Below are positions 34,209-43,266 of a DNA stretch of 64,000 nucleotides, piece after piece. Position 1 is the stretch's first letter, and the number at the start of each line of letters is the position of its first letter. Under the pieces are notes generated by a model. That model was not told the origin of the DNA, ran no database searches, and worked only from the letters and a program-made list of their open reading frames with translations. Source of the DNA: Bacteroidota bacterium (GTDB lineage: Bacteria > Bacteroidota > Bacteroidia > Chitinophagales > Chitinophagaceae); NCBI GenBank assembly GCA_023387985.1, contig JAEWHC010000009.1:496001-560000 (forward strand), read 5' to 3'. The translations under genes were made by a program, and so were the position numbers.

Positions 34209-34949
34209 TTATTGTGAAACCTTTACACGGTTTAAGGCGGGTTCCGGAATAGTCTTCGTTTCTTTTGACAGGTTAACGATATAATCGATCAATGCATCAC
34301 GTTGAAGATAGCCATTGTTCATTATCGGAAGTCCGGAAAACATCAGCGCATCATCACCGCCATTCACAACATAATCACTCAGGGCTATGGTGTAAGTTTT
34401 ATCAGTGTCCAGTGGCATATTGCCAATGCGGATGTCCGTTGCTTTGCCATTTTGCACGGTATAGGTTCCGCCGCTAATCGGCCAGCCTCCGCGTTGGCTG
34501 ATGTGGTCCATGAATTGCTGAAGGAGATCACCCCTTGCTTTAACCAAAACCATAATGTTATCAAATGGAAGGGTTTCATAAACCCTGCTCAGGCTTACAC
34601 TTCCTTTGGGCCATTCATTCAGGCGGATGCCACCATTATTGACAAAAGCGAGGTCTACCGGTTGGTTGAAACTGTTTCTGGCACCCCACAAAAATGCATC
34701 TGTAATAAAATAGCCAAGGCTGCTTGCTGGCATTGGTTTCACAAATGGCTGTGCAATCGTACCAAGTTCCCGGTTCATGATCATGTTCATTGAATCGCGG
34801 TAAACCGAAAGGAAATCATTCCGCGCTGTATCTTCCAGGCCTCCGCTCACCGGGTAGTTGTGATGCTCCACGCCGGCTGGCGAAAAGAATGTGGGATTGC
34901 ATGCCACCAAGCCCACTGCCAGGGCGAGGTATAATAAGCGTTTTTTCAT
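34209..34949 (-). CDS. 5'-nucleotidase C-terminal domain lipoprotein
   Basis: The 246-residue protein holds the 5_nucleotid_C domain that binds the nucleotide base. Typical motifs are FVNNGGIRLNEWPKGSV, YETLPFDNIMVLVKARG and DYVVNGGDDALMF. I start it at the ATG at 34949, which gives a lipoprotein signal (MKKRLLYLALAVGLVAC, Cys17) and fits an exact -7 element at 34970-34977. An in-frame start 26 codons upstream would precede that promoter. The catalytic metal domain is encoded 4 bases downstream, so the pair probably makes one two-chain enzyme. Confidence 0.88.
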   Translation of the reverse strand: MKKRLLYLALAVGLVACNPTFFSPAGVEHHNYPVSGGLEDTARNDFLSVYRDSMNMIMNRELGTIAQPFVKPMPASSLGYFITDAFLWGARNSFNQPVDLAFVNNGGIRLNEWPKGSVSLSRVYETLPFDNIMVLVKARGDLLQQFMDHISQRGGWPISGGTYTVQNGKATDIRIGNMPLDTDKTYTIALSDYVVNGGDDALMFSGLPIMNNGYLQRDALIDYIVNLSKETKTIPEPALNRVKVSQ

Positions 34950-34969
34950 ATTGAAAGAGGGTATTCCTG

Positions 34970-34977
34970 CAAAGCTA
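34970..34977 (-). promoter_or_regulatory. Candidate -7 element of the split nucleotidase operon
   Basis: TAGCTTTG on the minus strand matches TAnnTTTG and ends 20 bases before the ATG at 34949. No clear -33 element is seen. Confidence 0.45.
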
Positions 34978-35101
34978 AAGTTGAGACTGAAGTTGAAAAG
35001 ATAAAAGAAAAAAATTAATCTTTTCAATCTTGCTTACTTGCCGGGCCAGAATTGATTTTTTTGCAGTTTATTTGAGCAAATTTATAAAAAGATAAAAGTT
35101 T

Positions 35102-35491
35102 ATGGCTTACGAGGTGACTGGAACATTGATAGAGATTTCCCCGGTAATGGAAAAAAGCGCGACGTTTAAAACGCGTGAATTTGTAATTGAGAAAACCGAA
35201 GCAAGCGGGGCAAGGGTGTTTTCGGATTATATAAAATTCCAATGTGTGCAGGATCGCACCACATTGCTCGACAATTTCAGCAAAGGTGATGTGGTGAAAG
35301 TCACTTTCAACCTGAAAGGAAATAAATGGGAACGGGATGGTAAAGTAAGCTATTTCACCAACCTGGACGCATGGAAAGTAGAAAGTGTGCAAGACGCAGG
35401 CAGGATGGAAGATCCGGGTATGCCTCCACCTATTGACGACAATGATTTGCCTGATACCAATCAGCCGGATAACGATGACCTGCCATTTTAA
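35102..35491 (+). CDS. DUF3127 protein (OB-fold-like)
   Basis: The 129-residue protein matches DUF3127, a Bacteroidota family with single-stranded-DNA-binding-like OB-fold features. The order is MAYEVTGTLIEISPVME, REFVIEK, DYIKFQCVQDR, then VVKVTFNLKGNKWERDGK and YFTNLDAWKVE. The C-terminal tail is acidic and ends in DNDDLPF, much like the SSB C-terminal peptide that recruits partner proteins. That tail suggests, but does not prove, a DNA-maintenance role. It stands alone and diverges from the nucleotidase operon. Confidence 0.88.
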   Translation: MAYEVTGTLIEISPVMEKSATFKTREFVIEKTEASGARVFSDYIKFQCVQDRTTLLDNFSKGDVVKVTFNLKGNKWERDGKVSYFTNLDAWKVESVQDAGRMEDPGMPPPIDDNDLPDTNQPDNDDLPF

Positions 35492-35661
35492 ACGGCCGGT
35501 TTAATAAAGCGTAAAAAAACCGCAACTAGACATGGTGTATTTTTCCATTCTTACCGGAGTACGGGGAACATTTCACAGTTTACCGCTGATTGCAATGGAC
35601 CAGCCTGCAGCAGTTTATGTACAGGGCGGAGGGAATTGGTTTTACGTATTAAATTAGCACC

Positions 35662-35886
35662 ATGAAACCGGAATTTGGAAAATGGATAATTATCGCCGGA
35701 ATGGCCATTGTGGTTATTGGAATAATTGTTTATTTTTTCGGCAATAAATTTCATTGGATCGGCCGTTTACCCGGAGACATTCGCATAGAAAATGAAAATT
35801 CCCGCTTTTATTTCCCCATCACCACGATGATCATTTTTAGTATTTTAGTGACCATCATTCTTCATTTTATTCGGAAATTTTTTTGA
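35662..35886 (+). CDS. DUF2905 small membrane protein
   Basis: The 74-residue protein has two membrane segments (WIIIAGMAIVVIGIIVYFF and FPITTMIIFSILVTIILHF) around the loop IGRLPGDIRIENENSRFYFP, which is the hallmark of DUF2905. Its function is unknown. The 170 bases between it and the DUF3127 gene show no other gene. Confidence 0.88.
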   Translation: MKPEFGKWIIIAGMAIVVIGIIVYFFGNKFHWIGRLPGDIRIENENSRFYFPITTMIIFSILVTIILHFIRKFF

Positions 35887-36003
35887 CGGCCAAGTTGCCG
35901 GTCATTTACATTGGCAATTGGTAATCCCACTTTGCCGTTAATAATTATTCGGTATTTCAGTATAGTGTTTTCACTTATTTTCGGCCAAACTAAAAAAACG
36001 GCT

Positions 36004-36939
36004 ATGGCGGATGTGCTTGAGGTGAGGAACCTGGTTAAGCATTTTACAGATCAAAAAGCAGTTGACGGTATATCATTCAATGTTTCCCAGGGAGAAATAT
36101 TCGGCCTTCTAGGACCTAATGGTGCGGGTAAAACCACACTGATCCGGATGATTACCGGCATTTTTTATCCTGATGCCGGACAGGTAATTCTGGAGGGAAA
36201 ACCTTTCAGGCCGGAAGATGCAATCAAGATCGGGTATATGCCTGAAGAGCGGGGCTTGTACAAACGCATGAAAATTGGCGAGCAGGCGTTATATCTTGCC
36301 CAGCTGCGCGGCATGAAAAAACAGGATGCTATGGAATCGATCAGGAAATGGTTTACCCGTTTCGAAATGGAATCCTGGTGGAATAAAAAACTGACGGATC
36401 TGAGCAAGGGAATGAGCCAGAAGCTACAGTTTGTGACCACGGTAATGCACAACCCAAAACTCATCATTCTGGATGAACCTTTTAGCGGCCTTGATCCTGT
36501 AAATACCAACCTTATAAAAGATGAAATATACAACCTTGCCACAAACGGGGCCACCATTATCTTTTCTACGCATCGCATGGAGCAGGTTGAAGAGATTTGC
36601 AACCGGATTGTTTTGATAAACCAGGGAAAAAAGATTTGGGACGGTTCTGTAGCCGGTACAAAGCAGCATTTTAAAGAAAATAAATTCAGAATCCACACTT
36701 CCGAAAACGGGCAGGCACCGGTGGTTTCTTCTCCCTTATTTGATGTGGAAAAAAGCAGCAACAACGAATGGACGCTTCGAAAAAGAGATGGGGTGACCAA
36801 TAACCAACTGCTCAATTATTTTATCCAGAACAACATTCAGGTTGATGGGTTTGAAGAGATTCTTCCTTCCCTCAATCAAATTTTTATTCAGTTGGTTCAG
36901 GGTACACCTGAGGCAAGGGCTTTCTCTAACAACCCCTAA
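36004..36939 (+). CDS. ABC exporter ATP-binding subunit
   Basis: The 311-residue ATPase has Walker A GPNGAGKT near 40, the signature LSKGMSQKLQ near 138 and Walker B LIILDEPFSGLDP near 158. A C-terminal DUF4162-like extension follows. I start it at the ATG at 36004 (MADVLEVRNL), the usual N-terminus; the upstream TTG start adds a hydrophobic stretch without similarity. The permease gene begins 20 bases later. The pair resembles the NatA/NatB sodium exporters, but the substrate is not known. Confidence 0.92.
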   Translation: MADVLEVRNLVKHFTDQKAVDGISFNVSQGEIFGLLGPNGAGKTTLIRMITGIFYPDAGQVILEGKPFRPEDAIKIGYMPEERGLYKRMKIGEQALYLAQLRGMKKQDAMESIRKWFTRFEMESWWNKKLTDLSKGMSQKLQFVTTVMHNPKLIILDEPFSGLDPVNTNLIKDEIYNLATNGATIIFSTHRMEQVEEICNRIVLINQGKKIWDGSVAGTKQHFKENKFRIHTSENGQAPVVSSPLFDVEKSSNNEWTLRKRDGVTNNQLLNYFIQNNIQVDGFEEILPSLNQIFIQLVQGTPEARAFSNNP

Positions 36940-36959
36940 CTTGCAAATACGAGAAAAAT

Positions 36960-38282
36960 ATGGAAAAAATATGGCTCATAGTTAAGCGTGAATACCTGAC
37001 GCGCATCCGCAATAAAACCTTTTTGCTGAGCACATTTTTAACCCCGCTGGGTTTTGCGCTGATCATGGGTGTTGTCATCTGGATCACGGTGGAAGGCAGC
37101 GATGGGATTGAAAAAATAGCTATAGCCGATAAGGAAAACATCCTTAAAGCATATATGGATGAGGCAAAGGATATGGAGTTTGTGTTTGACAACAACGCGG
37201 ATACCTCGCTGTTGCAAAAAGGATTTACAGCGGTATTGTTTGCTCCGGGAAACGGCATAAATCAATCAGGCAATTTTCAGATCTATACTTCCCGGAGTAT
37301 GAGCATGGCTACAGAAGGCCGGATCAGCAGCAAGATCAACAGTGCTATGGAAACGCGCATGATGACAGAACTTACCAAACTCTCCAAGGAGGAATACGAT
37401 TCCATTCGCAAGGAGGTTAAAGGTATAAAAATGGACAATATGGTAATGGAGCGGGGTTCGGAATTGAAAAAAGGAAACAGTGCCATGGCTTACGGCCTGG
37501 GTTATGGAACGGCCTTTCTCATTTACATTACTTTATTTATTTACGGAGCGATGGTGATGCGGAGTGTAATGGAAGAAAAAACCAGCCGGATTGCCGAAGT
37601 TATGGTCAGCAGTGTGAAGCCATACCAGCTGATGATGGGAAAAATAATTGGCATTGGGGGGGTGGGCGTAACCCAGCTTTTATTATGGGTTATTTTATTT
37701 TTCGCTTTATCGGGTGCAATGGGTGCACTGATCCCGGCGGAGGTGATGCAACAAGTTGCTGCAGGAAGCAGCGGTACCGCGGTAAATGTACCCCAAACCA
37801 ATGAAGGCATCCAAATGATGGCTGAAGCTAAATTGGAGCTGCAAAATGTAAACTGGGTCCTGGTGATTGGAAGTTTCCTGTTTTATTTCGTGTTTGGGTA
37901 TTTGTTTTATTCAGCCATGTTTGCAGCCGTTGGCAGTGCTGTTGGCGATGATGCAAATGATGCGCAAAGCCTCATGATGCCAATCACCATTCCCATCATC
38001 CTGGCCATCATCATTATGATCAATGCCATCAATCAGCCTTCGTCTTCACTGGCGACCTGGTCGAGCCTTATTCCATTCTTTTCGCCTATTGTCATGATGG
38101 CGAGAATTCCTTTTGGCGTACCGGGAACCGTGCCCTGGTGGCAACTTGGGTTGAGTATGGTATTGCTGGTACTGGGCTTCATTTTCGTGGCCTGGGTCAG
38201 CGCAAAAATTTACCGCACCGGAATATTGCTATACGGAAAAAAGGTTACACTGAAAGAAATGTGGAAATGGGCCCTTCGCTAA
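36960..38282 (+). CDS. ABC exporter permease (NatB-like)
   Basis: The 440-residue ABC2-type permease has one N-terminal membrane segment (LLSTFLTPLGFALIMGVVIWI) and then a large outside domain (about 45-175). Five or more segments follow (YGLGYGTAFLIYITLFIYGAMVM, IIGIGGVGVTQLLLWVILFFALSG, VLVIGSFLFYFVFGYLFYSAMFAAVG, MMPITIPIILAIIIMINAI, LGLSMVLLVLGFIFVAWV). It pairs with the ATPase 20 bases upstream. Members export sodium or drugs; the substrate here is unknown. Confidence 0.92.
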   Translation: MEKIWLIVKREYLTRIRNKTFLLSTFLTPLGFALIMGVVIWITVEGSDGIEKIAIADKENILKAYMDEAKDMEFVFDNNADTSLLQKGFTAVLFAPGNGINQSGNFQIYTSRSMSMATEGRISSKINSAMETRMMTELTKLSKEEYDSIRKEVKGIKMDNMVMERGSELKKGNSAMAYGLGYGTAFLIYITLFIYGAMVMRSVMEEKTSRIAEVMVSSVKPYQLMMGKIIGIGGVGVTQLLLWVILFFALSGAMGALIPAEVMQQVAAGSSGTAVNVPQTNEGIQMMAEAKLELQNVNWVLVIGSFLFYFVFGYLFYSAMFAAVGSAVGDDANDAQSLMMPITIPIILAIIIMINAINQPSSSLATWSSLIPFFSPIVMMARIPFGVPGTVPWWQLGLSMVLLVLGFIFVAWVSAKIYRTGILLYGKKVTLKEMWKWALR

Positions 38283-38423
38283 GGTGACCACATGGCGAAA
38301 AAAGGAAAAGTGGACGCATGGTGACGGCTAAAAATTGTAAATTGAGCCCAACCTTTTGACGACCAACCCGCACCTTCAACTTTTTATTTCCCATGTGGTA
38401 ATCTAAATTCTGTGCATCAGGTT

Positions 38424-39476
38424 ATGTTTGCAATATCCGAAAAAAATTTGCGATTTAACTTAAACGATAGCATCAATCTGGTTTCCAAGATCACCCCCCG
38501 CCGTTTTTGGAATATGACCGCGGTATGGGCCAGTTACCAGCTTTCCAAATGGATACGCAGGCCCATTCAATGGGGATTGCCGGTAAGCATTTCCTTTGAA
38601 CCCACAACGAGCTGCAATTTGCGGTGTCCCGAATGCCCGAGTGGCCTTCGTGAATTCAGCCGGCCAACTGGCATGTTGAATGCGGATTTTTTTAAAGAAA
38701 CCATCGATCAGATCCATAAAGACCTGTTGTATCTCATTATGTATTTCCAGGGTGAGCCTTATTTAAACAAGCAGTTTTTTGAGATGGTGGAATATGCCCG
38801 CAAGAAAAAGATCTATACGGCAACCAGCACGAATGCACATTATCTGAACGATGAAAATGCCCGCAAAACCGTAGAGAGCGGGCTCGACCGGCTCATCATC
38901 AGTATAGACGGCACTACCCAGGATGTATACTCCAGTTATCGCCGGGGAGGCAAGCTGGAAAAAGTGCTGGAAGGGGCACGAAATATCGTAAAATGGAAAA
39001 AAGAACTCAAAAGCCGCACACCATTTGTGTTTTTCCAGTTCCTGGTAGTCAAACCCAATGAACATCAGCTCGAAGACGTTAAGAAACTTGCCCGCGAAAT
39101 TGGCGTTGACCAGGTGAGGTTCAAAACTGCACAGGTTTATGATTATGAAAATGATCCCAACAGATTGATCCCGACCATTGATAAATACAGCCGTTACCGC
39201 CAGGACAATAAAGGGGCGATGAAAATAAAGAGTGCACAGCAAAACCATTGCTGGAGGCTTTGGAGCGGAAATGTGATTACCTGGGACGGTAAGGTTGTTC
39301 CGTGTTGCTTTGATAAAGACGCCATGCACCAGCTTGGAAATCTGCAAATGGAATCTTTTGAAGGAATCTGGCAGAATGCCAATTACAGGCAGTTCCGTGC
39401 CGAACTGATGAAAAGCCGGACGAATATTGATATTTGTGCCAATTGCAGCGAAGGACTGAAAGTTTGGGAATCCTAA
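38424..39476 (+). CDS. Radical SAM/SPASM-domain enzyme, substrate unknown
   Basis: The 350-residue protein has the radical SAM cluster motif CNLRCPEC near residue 64, preceded by SFEPTTS. A typical barrel follows (YLIMYFQGEPYLN, RLIISIDG). A C-terminal SPASM-type region has cysteines in NHCWRLW, VPCCFDKD and ICANCSEG that would bind auxiliary Fe-S clusters. Such proteins modify peptides or small molecules. No precursor peptide or other maturation gene is nearby. I use ATG 38424; GTG 38412 is possible. The MarR gene starts 82 bases downstream. Confidence 0.88.
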   Translation: MFAISEKNLRFNLNDSINLVSKITPRRFWNMTAVWASYQLSKWIRRPIQWGLPVSISFEPTTSCNLRCPECPSGLREFSRPTGMLNADFFKETIDQIHKDLLYLIMYFQGEPYLNKQFFEMVEYARKKKIYTATSTNAHYLNDENARKTVESGLDRLIISIDGTTQDVYSSYRRGGKLEKVLEGARNIVKWKKELKSRTPFVFFQFLVVKPNEHQLEDVKKLAREIGVDQVRFKTAQVYDYENDPNRLIPTIDKYSRYRQDNKGAMKIKSAQQNHCWRLWSGNVITWDGKVVPCCFDKDAMHQLGNLQMESFEGIWQNANYRQFRAELMKSRTNIDICANCSEGLKVWES

Positions 39477-39558
39477 TTTGGCGATTTACTTGCATTTTTC
39501 AATTTCATCTGTTATTTTTAGTCTTGCTTATCCCTGCTGCGGCTTCAAAACCGCAAAA

Positions 39559-40002
39559 ATGAACACACAACCTGCCTCAAACATTCACTCGGCCAGGAAT
39601 CTGGCCGAATCTTCTGCTATTCATTTATTTCATGCGGAAAACTGGCTTCTTACCAAGGCAAAAGCCAGGATAAATGCATCGGGCATTACATTCAAGCAAT
39701 TCAATATTTTATCCATCCTTTTCGATGCAGAAAAAAACCTCAGCCTGCAGGAAATTCAATCCCGCCTTCCTGAGAAAAAAGCCGATGTGAGCAGGCTCGT
39801 CGAGCGCATGATTGGAAAGAGCTTATTGGAGAAAGTGCATTCTGTAACCGACCGCCGTAAAGTGGAAATCAACCTGACTGAAGCAGGGAAAAGAAAATAC
39901 AGGGAGGTAAAAGAAAGAGGAATGGGGTTTGAACAACTTCAGAAAAAACTCAGCTTTGAAGAATTGGAGCTGCTTGATAGTTTACTGAAAAAAATTTGTT
40001 GA
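39559..40002 (+). CDS. MarR-family transcriptional regulator
   Basis: The 147-residue protein shows the MarR winged helix: GITFKQFNILSILFDAE (about 36-52), the recognition part LQEIQSRLPEKKADVSRLVERMIGK (about 57-81) and the wing KVHSVTDRRKVEINLTEAG (about 86-104). I start it at ATG 39559 (MNTQPASN); the frame upstream starts with TTG and overlaps the radical SAM stop. Its target is not visible. Confidence 0.9.
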   Translation: MNTQPASNIHSARNLAESSAIHLFHAENWLLTKAKARINASGITFKQFNILSILFDAEKNLSLQEIQSRLPEKKADVSRLVERMIGKSLLEKVHSVTDRRKVEINLTEAGKRKYREVKERGMGFEQLQKKLSFEELELLDSLLKKIC

Positions 40003-40070
40003 TAAAAGATTTGCCAAAATCTGAATGTACAAGACCAGGCCTTTGGGGTTATGGTCTATTTTAGCGGTTC

Positions 40071-41369
40071 ATGCTACCCAATATGATCCAAAGAACGTTT
40101 ACCCTGCTAACGGCAATTTTCTTTTTGCTTTCTCTCCAGTCGCGTGCCCAACAGCCCGAGTTTCGTGCTGCTTGGATCGCCACAGTGGAAAATATAGACT
40201 GGCCAAGCAGCCGCACACTGAGTGTGGCCGACCAAAAAGCAGAATTTATCCGTATACTTGACATGCACCACCGTAACGGGCTCAACGCCATTATTATGCA
40301 GGTGCGTCCGGTTGCCGATGCGTTTTATCCCAGTGCGTTTGAGCCCTGGAGCGCATATCTTACCGGCACACAGGGCAAAGCCCCAAGCCCTTTCTACGAT
40401 CCGCTGCAATTCATGATTGATGAAACCCACAAAAGAGGGATGGAATTTCATGCATGGATCAACCCTTACCGTGCGGTTTTCAATACAGCACGCAGTTCAG
40501 TTGCCAGCGATCATATTACCCGCCGAAAGCCCCAGTGGTTCATAAATTATGGTGACAAATCGATAACCCGCTATTTTAATCCCGGTTTGCCGGAAGTTCA
40601 GGATTACCTGGCGGTTGTGATTCGTGACCTGGTGAAAAATTACGATGTGGACGGGGTACATTTTGATGATTATTTCTATCCTTATCCTGTTTGGGGCAAA
40701 GAATTCCCTGACCAGGCGGCTTATCTCAAATATGGCAATGGCATGACCAAAGATGAATGGCGCCGAAGTAATGTGGACAGCATTGTTGTTAAACTGGGAA
40801 GAGTGATCAAAGCAGAGAAACCCTGGGTGAAATTCGGCATCAGCCCTTTTGGAGTTTGGCGCAATAAGAGCCAGGATCCTTACGGCAGCAATACAGATGC
40901 GGGCATTACCAATTACGATCATTTGTATGCGGATATATTGCTTTGGCTGGAAGAAGGCTGGATCGATTACGTCGCCCCCCAGTTGTATTGGGAAATTGGC
41001 CATTCCAAAGCAGATTACCTAACCCTGGTAAAATGGTGGAGTGACAATAGTTATGGCCGGCATTGCTATATTGGCCTGGCACCTTACCGCGCAAACAGTA
41101 ATGCGGCCTGGCGAGATCGCAACCAGCTTCCCCGGCAAATTGAACTGACGCGCACAACCCCCAATATCCAAGGACAGATCTATTTTAGCAGCAAGAGTTT
41201 TTTCAACAATCCCCTCGGCTGGAACGACAGCCTGAGGTTGAATTATTATAAAGACCGGGTGCCTACACCAGAAATGCCCTGGCTGCCCAAACGTCCCGAA
41301 AAAGCTGAAGTAAATATCAAAACAGAAATCAATCAGCCAGGCCGGATTGAAAACGGATCAGAAGAATAA
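40071..41369 (+). CDS. Exported GHL10/DUF187 family 10-like glycoside hydrolase
   Basis: The 432-residue protein has a signal peptide (MLPNMIQRTFTLLTAIFFLLSLQSRAQ). The rest is a GHL10-type (DUF187) TIM barrel, with EFRAAWIATVENIDWPSS, MQVRPVADAFYPSAFEPWS, GMEFHAWINPYRAVF, YDVDGVHFDDYFYPYP, ISPFGVWRN and DYVAPQLYWEIGH in order. Conserved Asp/Glu residues lie in the DGVHFDDYF and QLYWE segments. The family is tied to hydrolysis of cell-wall or chitin-like glycans, but few members are characterised. The start may be ATG 40083 instead of 40071. Confidence 0.88.
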   Translation: MLPNMIQRTFTLLTAIFFLLSLQSRAQQPEFRAAWIATVENIDWPSSRTLSVADQKAEFIRILDMHHRNGLNAIIMQVRPVADAFYPSAFEPWSAYLTGTQGKAPSPFYDPLQFMIDETHKRGMEFHAWINPYRAVFNTARSSVASDHITRRKPQWFINYGDKSITRYFNPGLPEVQDYLAVVIRDLVKNYDVDGVHFDDYFYPYPVWGKEFPDQAAYLKYGNGMTKDEWRRSNVDSIVVKLGRVIKAEKPWVKFGISPFGVWRNKSQDPYGSNTDAGITNYDHLYADILLWLEEGWIDYVAPQLYWEIGHSKADYLTLVKWWSDNSYGRHCYIGLAPYRANSNAAWRDRNQLPRQIELTRTTPNIQGQIYFSSKSFFNNPLGWNDSLRLNYYKDRVPTPEMPWLPKRPEKAEVNIKTEINQPGRIENGSEE

Positions 41370-41374
41370 TTACT

Positions 41375-41863
41375 TCACTTTTCGCGTCCGGCAGATAACC
41401 GGTCCATGGCTTTACGGATCTCTTCAAATCCAAACCCTTTACCGGCCAGGTAGCGTTGTGTCTTTGACCAGCGTTCAGCGGGAGTGGCTCTTCCAATACT
41501 TTTCCATTTAGCTTCAGCAAGTTTGTCGAGCAATAGGTAGTGCTCATCCTCGTCAATTTCTTCAAGCGCTTTTTGAATGCAATAGTCGCTGATCTGTTTT
41601 TGCCGGAGACCGTAAGAAATTTTTTGCCTTCCCCATTTTTTCAGGTTGAAATGGCCGCGGGCATAGGCACGTGCATAACGTTCTTCGTTAATAAAATCTT
41701 CCGTAATCAGAAAAACCAAAATCTCCCCGGCTTCCTCCCGGGTTAGTCCATGGCTGCGCATCCGCTGAATGGCGTCAGCCTGGCATCTCTCCTGTGTGGC
41801 GCACCAATCCGCCATTTTTAGACGGGCTTCATCAGGGGTCCATCTTTTCAGGCGATTCTCCAT
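41375..41863 (-). CDS. recX: Regulatory protein RecX
   Basis: The 162-residue helical protein matches RecX, which limits RecA filament growth. It has three-helix repeats (CQADAIQRMRSHGLTREEAGEILVFL, EERYARAYARGHFNLKKWGRQKISYGLRQKQIS, ERWSKTQRYLAGKGFGFEEIRKAM). I start it at ATG 41863 (MENRLKRWTPDEA); the earlier in-frame ATG adds 15 residues. No recA gene is near. It converges with the GHL10 gene over 5 bases. Confidence 0.9.
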   Translation of the reverse strand: MENRLKRWTPDEARLKMADWCATQERCQADAIQRMRSHGLTREEAGEILVFLITEDFINEERYARAYARGHFNLKKWGRQKISYGLRQKQISDYCIQKALEEIDEDEHYLLLDKLAEAKWKSIGRATPAERWSKTQRYLAGKGFGFEEIRKAMDRLSAGREK

Positions 41864-41916
41864 AATTCCGGGCAATTTATTAACAAATGGGGAATGCACG
41901 AATTCCACCCCAAAAT

Positions 41917-41951
41917 TTTGACTTAGGTTTGTAGCTGTCGCAATAGATTTG
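41917..41951 (+). promoter_or_regulatory. Candidate dnaN promoter
   Basis: TTTG (41917-41920), a 23-base spacer and TAGATTTG (41944-41951) resemble the -33/-7 pattern. A second exact -7 match, TAGGTTTG, lies at 41924-41931. The predicted leader is about 50 bases. Confidence 0.5.
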
Positions 41952-42007
41952 CGTCAGAAAGACAGGATCCGGTTCCGCTCCGGATGAGCATAAATCAAAA
42001 AGAACTT

Positions 42008-43123
42008 ATGAAATTCATCGTTTCTTCAACGGAGTTACTCAAAAAGCTGCAACAAGTAAGCGGCGTCATCCAGGCCAACAACGTATTGCCCATTCTGGAA
42101 GACTTTTTGTTCGAAATTGACAATGCCGAACTGAACATTACGGCCACCGATCTCGAAACCATTCTCCGGGTTTCCATGCCCGTGGATGCCAGGGAAACCG
42201 GAGCAATTTGTGTTCCTTCCAAGGTGTTGCTCGAATCGTTGAAAAACTTATCCGATCAGCCGCTTACCATCAACATCGACAAGAATTTTATGGTGGAAAT
42301 CACCAGTGAAAGCGGTAAGTATAAAATACCAGGAGAAAATCCCGACAATTATCCAAAAGAGCCGGTGCCTGAAAATACCAGCAGCTTTTCTTTGCCGGCG
42401 GGCGTTTTGCTGAGATCTATTCAAAAAACCATGTTTGCGGTGAGCAATGATGATCTGCGGCCTGCAATGACCGGCGTCTTTTTTGAGCTCTCCCCCGATA
42501 GTATCCAATGCGTTGCCACCGATGCCCACCGGCTTGTCCGGTACAAGCGAAGCGATGTAGAGCCAGGACAAACTGATTCGTTTGTTGTGCCCAAAAAGCC
42601 GCTTGCCCTGCTTAGGTCTGCCATACCGGACAACGGCGTTGACCTGACGGTTGCCTACAACGAAAAACACCTGTTTGTAACACAGGATACTACCCAGATT
42701 ATTTGCCGACTGATTGATGCCCGCTTCCCCGACTATAAAGTGGTTATCCCCCCGGATAATCCCTTCAAACTGAGGGTGAATAAGGCCGATTTTGCCCAGG
42801 CCCTCCGCCGGGTAAGTGTTTTTAGCAACAAAAGCACAAACCAGGTAGTTCTTGACATTTCCGGGAGTGAGATGACCCTCCAGGGCCAGGATATTGATTT
42901 TAGCTTTGAAGGAAAGGAAAGGATGTCGTGTGAATATGACGGAGAGGATATCAAAATTGCCTTCAACGCCCGGTTTCTTATTGAAATTCTTGCCGCGGCT
43001 GACAGTGAAGAAATCGTTATGGAATTGAGCCTTCCCAATAAAGCCGGCATTGTGAAGCCGGTGGAGCAGGACGAAGGTGAAGACCTGCTTATGCTCGCAA
43101 TGCCGCTTATGGTAAATCCGTAA
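42008..43123 (+). CDS. dnaN: DNA polymerase III sliding clamp subunit beta
   Basis: The 371-residue protein forms the ring that holds the polymerase on DNA. Three similar domains can be followed: residues 1-120 (MKFIVSSTELLKKLQQVSGVI), about 125-245 (MTGVFFELSPDSIQCVATDAHRLVRYKR) and 250-371. The C-terminus is LLMLAMPLMVNP. The ATG at 42008 gives the standard N-terminus; the ATG at 41984 adds 8 residues. A strong terminator follows. It is not linked to dnaA here. Confidence 0.98.
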   Translation: MKFIVSSTELLKKLQQVSGVIQANNVLPILEDFLFEIDNAELNITATDLETILRVSMPVDARETGAICVPSKVLLESLKNLSDQPLTINIDKNFMVEITSESGKYKIPGENPDNYPKEPVPENTSSFSLPAGVLLRSIQKTMFAVSNDDLRPAMTGVFFELSPDSIQCVATDAHRLVRYKRSDVEPGQTDSFVVPKKPLALLRSAIPDNGVDLTVAYNEKHLFVTQDTTQIICRLIDARFPDYKVVIPPDNPFKLRVNKADFAQALRRVSVFSNKSTNQVVLDISGSEMTLQGQDIDFSFEGKERMSCEYDGEDIKIAFNARFLIEILAAADSEEIVMELSLPNKAGIVKPVEQDEGEDLLMLAMPLMVNP

Positions 43124-43145
43124 ACAATAACTAATTATATTCGTG

Positions 43146-43177
43146 CCGGTTGTCGAAAAGGCAACCGGATTTTTTTT
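43146..43177 (+). terminator. Intrinsic terminator of dnaN
   Basis: CCGGTTGTC pairs with GGCAACCGG around a GAAAA loop (43146-43168), followed by A and eight T. Confidence 0.95.
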
Positions 43178-43266
43178 CAATGATTGGCAGTCAAACACGA
43201 TACCTGCCTATGCTGATTCTTCGGTATAAAGTGTTCTGAACAATTGGATCGCTTAAACCCTTAACT

